A stretch of DNA of 64,000 nucleotides from Azotobacter bryophylli. Its GTDB lineage: Bacteria; Pseudomonadota; Gammaproteobacteria; Pseudomonadales; Pseudomonadaceae. The notes beneath the pieces are model-generated. The model was given only the letters and a program-made list of their open reading frames with translations. It ran no database searches and was not told the origin of the DNA. Positions within the stretch are counted from its first letter, which is position 1, and every line of letters begins with the position of its first letter. Positions 56,742-64,000 of this stretch are shown piece after piece. The position numbers and the translations under genes are program-made. The stretch is taken from contig NZ_JBHRSJ010000001.1 in the NCBI RefSeq assembly GCF_042643485.1, forward strand, positions 310,001-374,000, given 5' to 3'.

Positions 56742-58145
56742 TCAGAGCGCTATTTGTTCTCCCGGCTCCGGGATGGTGGCGACCCAGTCCAGGCGGTCAT
56801 GGAGGGCCTGCTTCAGGATCTGCATCTTCTCCAGTTCGCCGTGCACGAGATACAGCTCGGGGTGGTGGTCGAAGTGGCTCACCCAGTCGATCAGCTGGGA
56901 TTGCCCGGCGTGGGCCGAGAAGCCGCCCAGGGTATGTACCTTGGCGCGTACGGCGATGTTCTGGTGCAGCACCCGGACCGTGCTGGCGCCGTCGATGATA
57001 CGCCGCCCCAGGGTGCCCTGGGCCTGGTAGCCGGGGAACACCACATGGCATTCCTCGCGCCAGAGGTTGTGCTTGAAGTGGTGGACGATGCGTCCGCCGT
57101 TGCACATGCCGCTGCCGGCGATGATGATGGCGCCGCTCTTGATCCGGTTGATCGCCATGGACTCGTCGGGCGTGAGGGTGGGGCGCAGGATCGGCAGCCA
57201 GTCTTCGGCGCGCTTGACGCCCTTGTCGCGCAGCAGGGCCCGGTCGGCGGGGTCGAAGTGCTCGCCGAAGCGGGAGTAGATGGCGTTGGCGCGGATCGCC
57301 ATGGGGCTGTCGAGGAACACCGCCTGCTGGGGCAGCCGGCCTTCCTGATAGAAGCGGCCGAGGTAGAACAGCAGGTCCTGGGTGCGGCCGACGGCGAAGG
57401 ACGGGATCAGCACGTTGCCGCCTTCGCGGTGGGCGGTCTGCAGGATCTCGGCGAACTCTTCCAGGGTTTCCTCTGTGGGGCGATGATCCCGGTCGCCGTA
57501 GGTGGACTCCATCAGCACCACATCGGCGCGGGTGAGGATCGTCGGATCGGGCATCAGGGGCGTGGAGGAATTGCCGAGATCGCCCGAGAACACCAGATGG
57601 CGGGTCAGGTGATGGTCGTGCACCTCCAGCTCGACGATGGCCGAGCCGAGGATGTGGCCGGCGTCATGGAAAGTCACCTGCACTCCGGGGGCGACTTCCT
57701 GGCTCTGCCCGTAGGGCAGAGGGCGGCACAGGGAGAGGGCCTTTTGCGCATCGGCGGTGGTGTAGAGCGGCTGGACCGGGGGCTTGCCTTGGCGTGCCCG
57801 CCACTTGCTTTCCCATTCGGCGTCGTTCTCCTGGATGTGCGCGGAATCCAGCAGCATCAGGTCCATCAGCTCGCAGGTGGCTTCGGTGGCGTAGATCGGT
57901 CCGTTGTAACCGGCCGTCGCCAGGCGCGGCAGCAGCCCGGTGTGATCGATATGGGCGTGGGAGACGACCACGGCGTTCAGGCTGTGCGGGTCGAAGGCGA
58001 AGGGCTTGCTGTTGCTTTCATCCTCCTCGCGCCGGCCCTGGTGCATGCCGCAATCGAGCAGTACGCGGCTGCCGTCGCGCGTCTCGAGCAGATAACAGGA
58101 GCCGGTAACTTCTTGAATCGCACCGAGAAAAGTGAGTAAAGCCAT
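56742..58145 (-). CDS. MBL-fold metallohydrolase with RNA-specificity domain
   Basis: 467 residues of the beta-CASP class. Metal motif HAHIDHTG, earlier DCGMHQGRREEDE, then HDAGHILGSAIVE and SGDLGN, the beta-CASP region (LIPSFAVGRTQDLLFYLGRF) and the C-terminal KVHTLGGFSAHAGQSQL. Bacterial members are exonuclease-like RNA-processing enzymes; the substrate here is unknown. Confidence 0.93.
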   Translation of the reverse strand: MALLTFLGAIQEVTGSCYLLETRDGSRVLLDCGMHQGRREEDESNSKPFAFDPHSLNAVVVSHAHIDHTGLLPRLATAGYNGPIYATEATCELMDLMLLDSAHIQENDAEWESKWRARQGKPPVQPLYTTADAQKALSLCRPLPYGQSQEVAPGVQVTFHDAGHILGSAIVELEVHDHHLTRHLVFSGDLGNSSTPLMPDPTILTRADVVLMESTYGDRDHRPTEETLEEFAEILQTAHREGGNVLIPSFAVGRTQDLLFYLGRFYQEGRLPQQAVFLDSPMAIRANAIYSRFGEHFDPADRALLRDKGVKRAEDWLPILRPTLTPDESMAINRIKSGAIIIAGSGMCNGGRIVHHFKHNLWREECHVVFPGYQAQGTLGRRIIDGASTVRVLHQNIAVRAKVHTLGGFSAHAGQSQLIDWVSHFDHHPELYLVHGELEKMQILKQALHDRLDWVATIPEPGEQIAL

Positions 58146-58272
58146 GGTCTTTCCTTCGTCGGGAGAATGATGGCAGGCTGCCGGCAGCTGGCAGGGCCCG
58201 CGTTGATATGCGTCATCATATACTCAAGCCGGCACTGACTAGACTGATGAATAACCGACCATGGAGCAGCCG

Positions 58273-60684
58273 ATGACCCAGATTCTCCCGAGCCTCGCCG
58301 AGCTGGAGGAGCACGCTCGAGTCGAGCCTGCCTTCGCCGCCTGGCAACAGGGATACGGTCCTCTTCAGCATAGTTCGCAGACCCAGGCGGGAGTCTTCCG
58401 TCTTGCTCACCAGCTGGTGCAGGCGGGCCTGCAGCCGGATCTGGCGAGCGTCTACCGGCTCTTGTCCGCACTCGACCGGCTGACCGCCGCGGGGCTCTGG
58501 CTGGTTGTGCACATGACCTATGCCCGGCGCGTGCGTCTGGATGGCGCCTCCCTCGAAGCGGACGACTTCAAGGCCTGGCCGGAGGGGCACACCGGCGGCG
58601 CGCTGAACATGGTGCCGGCCTACGCCGGCTATCTCGCGCTCAATGCCCTGAGCGGCGAAACCCGCGGCTGGCTGATGGGCCAGGGGCACTGCGTGGCGGC
58701 CATCGATGCCCTCAACCTGTTGACCGGCAACCAGCAGCCCGAGCAGGCCCTGACCTATCCCTGCGACGAAGACGGCATCAACCGTCTGCTGGAGGATTTC
58801 TACGGTTACCGCCAGGCTGCGGACGGGCGTCCGGCGGCGCCGCTGGGCAGCCATGTCACCCCGCATACCGCCGGAGGCATCGCCGAAGGCGGCTACCTGG
58901 GCTTCGCCGAACTGCAGTACGCGCATCTGCCGTTGCCGGGTGAGACGCTGGTGGCCTTCCTCTCCGACGGCGCGGCGGAGGAGCAGCGCGGCGGCGACTG
59001 GATGCCGCGCTGGTGGCGGGCGGAGGACTGCGGCGCGGCGCTGCCGGTGATGATCGCCAACGGCCGACGCATCGAGCAGCGCACTGAGCTGGGCACCTCG
59101 GAGGGGTTGGCCGGATTCAAGCAGCACCTGCGCCATTGCGGCTTCGACCCGATCGCCTTCGACGGTCGCGACCCGGCGGCCTTCGCCTGCACCCTGTGGG
59201 AGATGCAGCAGCGTCTGGGGCGCCGGGTGACCGAGCTGGAGCGGGGCATACTGCACTATCCCCTGCCGATTCCCTACGGCATCGCCGAGACGGTGAAGGG
59301 CTTCGGCTTCTACGGCGCCGGCAGCAATGCCGCGCACAACCTGCCGTTGCCGGGCAACCCGCACACCGACGTCGGTGCTCGGGCGCTGTTCAACCAGCAT
59401 GCGGCGCCGCTGTGGGTGTCTCCGGACGAGCTGGCGGCCGCTCGCGCGCTGTTCGCCACCCTGCGCCAGGGGCGCCCGCTCGAGCGCGACAACCCGCTGG
59501 CCACGCGCAACCCGCCCATACCGGCGCTTCCCCCGCTGCACTACCTCGACCTGAGCGAGCGCTGCTCGCCGATGAAGGCGCTGGACCGCTTCTTCGTCGA
59601 TCTCGTGCAGGCCAATCCGCAACTGCGCCCGCGCGTCGGCAATCCGGACGAACTGGCCAGCAACCGCCTGGGGGGCGTGCTCAAGGCGCTCCGTCACCGC
59701 GCCTGTCAGCCGGAAAGCGAGCTGGAAGCGGTCGACGGCAAGATCATCACCGCGCTGAACGAGGAGGCGGTGGTTTCCGCCTGCCTGGCCAACCGGGGTG
59801 GGCTCAACCTGGTGGCCAGCTACGAAGCCTTCTGCGTGAAGATGCTCGGCGCGGTGCGCCAGGCCCTGATCTTCGCCCGCCAGCAGAAGGAGGTGGGCCG
59901 TCCGGCCGGCTGGCTGGGTTGGCCGCTGGTGGCCAGCTCGCACACCTGGGAGAACGGCAAGAACCAGCAGTCGCACCAGGACACCACCTTCTGCGAGGCC
60001 CTGCTCGGCGAGATGGGCGACATGGTGCGGGTGATCTTCCCGGCCGATCACCACAGCCTGCTGGCGGTGCTGCCGTCGATCTACCGGGCGCGCGGCCAAC
60101 TAACCTGCATGGTCGTGCCCAAGCGCGAGCGTCCCGTGCTGTTCGACCAGATCCAAGCCGAGCAACTGGCCCGCGACGGGGCCCTGGTGGTGGATGAGGT
60201 TGCCGGTGTGGACGCCGTTCTGCTGATCGCCAACGGCAGCTACCAGCTGGCGGAGATGCGTCGCGCCGCCGAGCGTCTGCGTGCGGCCGGGAAGGCCTAT
60301 CGGCTGGTCTACCTGCAGGAGCCGGGACGCTTCAGGGCGCCCCGGGATCGCTGGGAGGAGGAGGCCCTGGCCGATGCCGATCTGCGCGCCCGGCTGTTCC
60401 CGGATGGTCTGGAGCGCCGCGTGCTGCTCACGCACATGCGCCCGGAAGTGGCCCGCGGCCATCTCTGGCCGATCCTGCCGGATGCGCGAAAGTCGGTGGT
60501 GATGGGGTACCGCAACCGCGGCGGCACCCTCGACGAGGCCGGCATGCTGTTCGCCAACCAGGCCAGTTGGGCCCATGTCGTGCAGGCCTGCGCCGGATTG
60601 CTGGGACTGCCGCTCGGCGGCCTGCTGAGCGAGGACGAGGTCGCGGCGGTGGCCGGCAAGGGCGATCCGGCCGCGTTGAGATGA
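58273..60684 (+). CDS. phosphoketolase (xylulose-5-P/fructose-6-P type)
   Basis: Thiamine-diphosphate enzyme splitting xylulose-5-phosphate (and often fructose-6-phosphate) to acetyl phosphate plus an aldose phosphate. 803 residues from the ATG at 58273, with GGAG 6 nt before it; an ATG at 58261 is less likely. GQGHCVAAIDALNLLTG, YLGFAELQYAHLP, the TPP-type LVAFLSDGAAEEQRGGDWMPRWW, and the later SHTWENGKNQQSHQDTTFCEALLGEMGDMVRVIFPAD are typical. Confidence 0.94.
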   Translation: MTQILPSLAELEEHARVEPAFAAWQQGYGPLQHSSQTQAGVFRLAHQLVQAGLQPDLASVYRLLSALDRLTAAGLWLVVHMTYARRVRLDGASLEADDFKAWPEGHTGGALNMVPAYAGYLALNALSGETRGWLMGQGHCVAAIDALNLLTGNQQPEQALTYPCDEDGINRLLEDFYGYRQAADGRPAAPLGSHVTPHTAGGIAEGGYLGFAELQYAHLPLPGETLVAFLSDGAAEEQRGGDWMPRWWRAEDCGAALPVMIANGRRIEQRTELGTSEGLAGFKQHLRHCGFDPIAFDGRDPAAFACTLWEMQQRLGRRVTELERGILHYPLPIPYGIAETVKGFGFYGAGSNAAHNLPLPGNPHTDVGARALFNQHAAPLWVSPDELAAARALFATLRQGRPLERDNPLATRNPPIPALPPLHYLDLSERCSPMKALDRFFVDLVQANPQLRPRVGNPDELASNRLGGVLKALRHRACQPESELEAVDGKIITALNEEAVVSACLANRGGLNLVASYEAFCVKMLGAVRQALIFARQQKEVGRPAGWLGWPLVASSHTWENGKNQQSHQDTTFCEALLGEMGDMVRVIFPADHHSLLAVLPSIYRARGQLTCMVVPKRERPVLFDQIQAEQLARDGALVVDEVAGVDAVLLIANGSYQLAEMRRAAERLRAAGKAYRLVYLQEPGRFRAPRDRWEEEALADADLRARLFPDGLERRVLLTHMRPEVARGHLWPILPDARKSVVMGYRNRGGTLDEAGMLFANQASWAHVVQACAGLLGLPLGGLLSEDEVAAVAGKGDPAALR

Positions 60685-60711
60685 GAAGCGGCCGGCCGCC
60701 GGTCGACCGGC

Positions 60712-61107
60712 TCAGAGACCGCAGTCGCTGGCGGTGAAGCGCTGGGAAGCCACCGGGCGGTTGGTCTTGTACTCGCTGAACTCGTAGCGCAGCACGGCGC
60801 CCTTGGCGAGCAGCTGGCGATAGCCGCGGTTGCCGCACACGCTGCTTTTCAGCTGGTTGCGTACGGTGCCGGGGTTGGCGCGCATCTGCGCGGCGTGCGA
60901 GGCCCGCACGCTCAGGTGGTTGATCAGCTCGTTGCCCTCGGCCGTATAGCCCTGGTCGAGAATGTCCTCGTTGATGGCGCGGGGCGTTCCGACGCTGCTC
61001 TCGCTGGCCACCTTGGTCAGCATCTTGCTGAGCTCGAAGTCCTTCAGGGAAGCTGCCTGGGCGGCCGGCAGGCCGAGGCAGAGGGTCAGGGCGATCAGTC
61101 GCAGCAT
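60712..61107 (-). CDS. secreted QSregVF-family protein
   Basis: 131 residues. Sec signal peptide (MLRLIALTLCLGLPAAQAA) followed by a compact helical domain with two cysteines (SVCGNRGYR and SDCGL) probably forming a disulfide. It matches the Pseudomonas family named putative quorum-sensing-regulated virulence factor, whose activity is unknown. ATG at 61107 gives the signal peptide; upstream frame extension does not. Confidence 0.82.
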   Translation of the reverse strand: MLRLIALTLCLGLPAAQAASLKDFELSKMLTKVASESSVGTPRAINEDILDQGYTAEGNELINHLSVRASHAAQMRANPGTVRNQLKSSVCGNRGYRQLLAKGAVLRYEFSEYKTNRPVASQRFTASDCGL

Positions 61108-61370
61108 TGTTATTTCTCTCCGTGGGCTTCGATTCGAGGGCACCGAAGGAAAACGGCAGGCTTCGGTGGCGCGCTGCATTATAGAGGTGCGAGGAGTGGC
61201 CACAATGTGAATGCGGATCGGGTTCAGGTCCGCGCGCGGGGAAAGCGGTCCGGGGCGATGGGAAACGGCGCTTGCATCGGGGGCGTACCGGCTCTGATAG
61301 ACTGCCGGCTCTTCTTCCGATGTCCCGTACCGATCATGTTTCCAGTTTGCCCGTTGTCCGGGGAGCGCCG

Positions 61371-62081
61371 ATGAGCCATGCCGTATCCCGCCTGCGCGAG
61401 GAGCGTCTGGCTCGCAGCCTGAAACCCTTCCAGGCGCGCGGGTCGCGGGTGCCGCGCTGCCCGTCCTGCCGGGTTCCCTTCAGCCATTGTCTGTGCGCCT
61501 GGCGGCCGCGAGTCCAGGCCGAGTCCGGCATGTGTCTGTTGATGCACGACGTCGAGCCGCTGAAGCCGAGCAATACCGGCTGGCTGATCGCCGATGTGAT
61601 CGCCGATACGGCTGCCTTCGGCTGGTCGCGGACCGCGGTGGACGAGCGACTGCTGGCGCTGCTCGACGATCCCCGCTGGCAGCCTTGCGTGGTGTTCCCC
61701 GGCGAGTACGCGGCGCCCGAGCGGGTGGTGAACGAGGTGCCCCGGGTGGCGGGACGGCGGCCGCTGTTCATTCTGCTCGACGCCACCTGGACCGAGGCGC
61801 GCAAGATGTTCCGCAAGAGTCCCTACCTGGACCGGCTGCCGGTGCTGAGCCTGCAGCCCGAGCAGCTTTCGCGCTATCGCTTGCGGCGTTCCAAGCGGGA
61901 CGATCATCTGTGTACCGCAGAGGTGGCGGCGCTCTGTCTGGAGTTGGCGGGCGACCGGCACGCCGGGGAGGCGCTGAATGCCTACCTGGACGTGTTCACC
62001 ACCCATTACCTGGCGGCCAAGCGCAGCGGTCCGCTCGATCCGGACGACGAGGTCCATCGGCGTTTGCGTGCCTTCCTCTGA
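61371..62081 (+). CDS. DTW-domain tRNA-uridine aminocarboxypropyltransferase
   Basis: 236 residues; ATG at 61371 with GGGGAG upstream. A zinc-type cysteine cluster (CPSCRVPFSHCLC) near the N-terminus and the D-x-T-W motif in FILLDATWTEARKM define the DTW family, which transfers the 3-amino-3-carboxypropyl group of SAM to tRNA uridine. Convergent with the EamA gene. Confidence 0.9.
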   Translation: MSHAVSRLREERLARSLKPFQARGSRVPRCPSCRVPFSHCLCAWRPRVQAESGMCLLMHDVEPLKPSNTGWLIADVIADTAAFGWSRTAVDERLLALLDDPRWQPCVVFPGEYAAPERVVNEVPRVAGRRPLFILLDATWTEARKMFRKSPYLDRLPVLSLQPEQLSRYRLRRSKRDDHLCTAEVAALCLELAGDRHAGEALNAYLDVFTTHYLAAKRSGPLDPDDEVHRRLRAFL

Positions 62082-62093
62082 GCCGAGGCCGGG

Positions 62094-62993
62094 TTATCCG
62101 GCCTGTCGGTTCGATCCTTTCGGCCGGTTCGGCCAGAGCTGCGCGACGAGCATGCCGGCGAACATCACGGCGCAGCCGATGTAGCCTCTGGCGGACAGGC
62201 TTTCGCCGAGGTACAGGGCGCCGGCGAGGGCGGCGAACACCGATTCCAGGGAGAAAATGATCGCTGCGTGCGAGGCGATGGCGTGCTTCTGTGCCACAAC
62301 CTGCAGGGTATAGCCGACGCCGACCGAGATGAAGCTGCTGTAGAGCAGGGCGGGGCCGGCCGCGATGATGCCCGACAATTCGATGGGCTCCAGCAGCAGG
62401 GCCAGGATCAGGCTGATCAGGGAGCAGACGACGAACTGCAGGAACGCCAGGCGTAGCGGGTCGTAGCGCTGGGCGAAATGGCCCACCAGCAGCACGTGCA
62501 CGCCCCAGACGAAGGCCCCGGCCAGTTGCAGCCAGTCGCCCGGGGCGAGGCGCAGGTCCGCGCCGACGCTGAGCAGGAACATGCCGAGCACCGCCAGCAG
62601 GGCGCCGAGCCAGGTGCCGAGGCTGGCACGCTGGCCGAAGAAGAGTCCGAGCAGCGGCACCACGATCACATAGAGTCCGGTGATGAAGCCCGAGTGGGTG
62701 ATGCTGGTGAACAGTAGCCCGATCTGCTGCAGGCTGATTCCCAGCGTCAGCGCCAGTCCCATCAGCAGGCCGCCGCGCAGCATGCCGCGAAAATCCGTTG
62801 GTGGCGATGGGCGAGCTTCTCTCTTGAACAGGATCAGCGGCAGGAGCGCCAGCGATCCCATGCTGAAACGCAGTCCGGTGAAGAGGAAGGGACCTATGCT
62901 GTCCATGCCGAGGCGCTGGGCGACGAAGGCGCTGCCCCAGATCAGGGCGGTCAGCAGCATGAGCAGGTCGGCGCGCAGGGCGGGGTTGTGCAT
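62094..62993 (-). CDS. EamA-type DMT transporter
   Basis: 299 residues with ten hydrophobic segments in two EamA halves; first half LLMLLTALIWGSAFVAQRLGMDSIGPFLFTGLRF. Inner-membrane exporter or metabolite carrier; the substrate cannot be told from sequence. Confidence 0.92.
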   Translation of the reverse strand: MHNPALRADLLMLLTALIWGSAFVAQRLGMDSIGPFLFTGLRFSMGSLALLPLILFKREARPSPPTDFRGMLRGGLLMGLALTLGISLQQIGLLFTSITHSGFITGLYVIVVPLLGLFFGQRASLGTWLGALLAVLGMFLLSVGADLRLAPGDWLQLAGAFVWGVHVLLVGHFAQRYDPLRLAFLQFVVCSLISLILALLLEPIELSGIIAAGPALLYSSFISVGVGYTLQVVAQKHAIASHAAIIFSLESVFAALAGALYLGESLSARGYIGCAVMFAGMLVAQLWPNRPKGSNRQAG

Positions 62994-63431
62994 TCAGGGG
63001 CTCGGAGGAAAACCGCCAATTTTGCCTGAAAGCCCCGGTTGATGGCTCTTCGACTTATGCGATTGTCCCTCTCCGGTGTGGGGATTCGCCCATCGGAAAG
63101 CTCTTAGCTCAGGCGCTTGAAGGCCGCACTGGCGGCGTTTGCCGGCATCCGACTAGCGGCTGCGCAGCACGGCTGCGTGCCGACCTGCCACCATGAAGGA
63201 CAAGCGTAACGCTTGACCATTCCGATAGCGGCTCTCATGCTTTGCGCCCGAGCAGGGACGCGGATTTCGAGTCTGTCCAGCCATCTCGAGTCGGAAATCA
63301 GGCTCGACGGTCGACTGGAAGCGTAAACTATGGGCCTTCGCCCGATGGCGTCCGCCCTGTGGGGCAATCTGTGGCGCATCGCCGCAGGCTCCTCGTCCCT
63401 GGCCCGCCCGATAAGGAAACAGGATCTGCCG
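62994..63431. other. 438-bp region upstream of the response regulator
   Basis: Probable promoters of the EamA gene (minus) and the regulator (plus). No coding frame is convincing and no clear hairpin or known site was recognised. Confidence 0.4.
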
Positions 63432-64000
63432 ATGCCCGCTTATGACATCCTGATTGCCGATGACCATCCGCTCTTTCGCAGCGCCCTGCAGCAGGCATTG
63501 ACCCTCGGGCTCGGTTCCGGGGGAAGGCTGGTGGAGGCCGACAGCATTGCCGTACTGGAGGCCCGCCTGGCGGAGAAGTCCGACTGGGATCTGGTTCTGC
63601 TAGATCTCAACATGCCTGGCGCCCATGGCTTTTCCGGCCTGGTCCTGCTGCGCGGACAATACCCGCAGATTCCCGTAGTGATGATTTCGGCCCAGGAAGA
63701 TACGGCTGTGGTCGCCCGGGCCCGCGAATTCGGCGCCGCCGGATTCATCCCCAAATCCAGCTCGCTGGAGATCATCCAGCAGGCCGTGCGCACGGTTCTC
63801 GACGGCGACGAGTGGTGGCCGCCGCAGGCCCGCGCCAAGGCCAGCGTGTCCGACGAGGCCAAGGCTGCCAGCGCCGGTCTGGCCAGCCTGACGCCGCAGC
63901 AGTTCCGGGTACTGACCATGGTCTGCGACGGCCTGCTGAACAAGCAGATCGCCTACGAGCTGAACGTCTCTGAAGCGACGGTCAAGGCCCACGTGACCGC
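63432..64000 (+). CDS. LuxR-type response regulator, ErdR-like (runs off the window)
   Basis: At least 189 residues, truncated by the window end. Receiver domain with acidic pocket IADDHP, phospho-acceptor Asp in LVLLDLNMP, and the conserved Lys in FIPKSSS. A LuxR/GerE HTH starts LTPQQFRVLTMVCDGLLNKQIAYELNVSEATVKAHVT. Close to ErdR/AgmR regulators of ethanol and acetate metabolism in Pseudomonas, and the genome position fits ErdR. The symbol is withheld because the C-terminus is missing. Confidence 0.85.
   Translation, partial: MPAYDILIADDHPLFRSALQQALTLGLGSGGRLVEADSIAVLEARLAEKSDWDLVLLDLNMPGAHGFSGLVLLRGQYPQIPVVMISAQEDTAVVARAREFGAAGFIPKSSSLEIIQQAVRTVLDGDEWWPPQARAKASVSDEAKAASAGLASLTPQQFRVLTMVCDGLLNKQIAYELNVSEATVKAHVT

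Overview
The window is a 64-kb stretch of a high-GC gammaproteobacterial chromosome that looks like Pseudomonas sensu lato. The evidence is the gene order surE-pcm-nlpD-rpoS-fdxA-mutS ... cinA-recA-recX, followed by a LOG-family nucleosidase, an RNA-type metallo-beta-lactamase, a phosphoketolase and an ErdR-like regulator. Protein sequences such as RpoS and MutS read as very close to P. aeruginosa from memory; no database search was possible.

Layout. 1-8989: surE, pcm, nlpD and rpoS, then an Aer-like chemoreceptor, fdxA and mutS (minus). 8990-48689: a complete-looking ~39.7-kb temperate siphophage prophage bounded by a 19-bp direct repeat. Its left (minus) early operon holds integrase, an excisionase-like gene, a PAPS-reductase-like protein, a Lar-like zinc ribbon protein, DUF2303, a PrtN-like activator and dNMP kinase. 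A CI-type repressor and a Cro-like gene face each other across operator palindromes. The rightward part runs CII-like, DksA-like, PrimPol-helicase, an iteron-like repeat field, a Q-like regulator, holin, HNH, terminases, HK97-type head genes, tail genes (with a frameshifted G/GT chaperone), endolysin and Rz/Rz1. The right end (41.7-48.4 kb) is a cargo zone of atypical composition: a two-gene unknown operon, a decayed thermonuclease, a DUF4238-like protein and a KAP P-loop NTPase. 48690-52432: rmlBDAC (dTDP-L-rhamnose). 53018-64000: cinA, recA, recX, ppnN-like, MBL ribonuclease-like, phosphoketolase, a QSregVF protein, a DTW-domain tRNA modifier, an EamA transporter and the start of a LuxR-type response regulator.

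The most striking observation is the attachment site. The prophage is integrated inside the 5' end of mutS. The displaced native mutS start (Met-Glu-Ser-Leu-Ser-Gln-His-Thr-Pro) is still readable beside attR. At attL the phage supplies a replacement ATG and seven new codons in frame, and this new ATG overlaps the integrase stop codon (TGATG). Mismatch repair may therefore be under prophage control. A second unusual feature is a set of RNA hairpins sharing the exact 10-nt loop ACTCTGACCT, two on the rightward and one on the leftward early transcript, plus two looser ACTCTGAC copies. This is what a nut/put-like or RNA-binding regulatory system could look like. Other points are the iteron-like field after the PrimPol gene, a promoter whose spacer is a perfect palindrome, and an unusually short tail-tip module.
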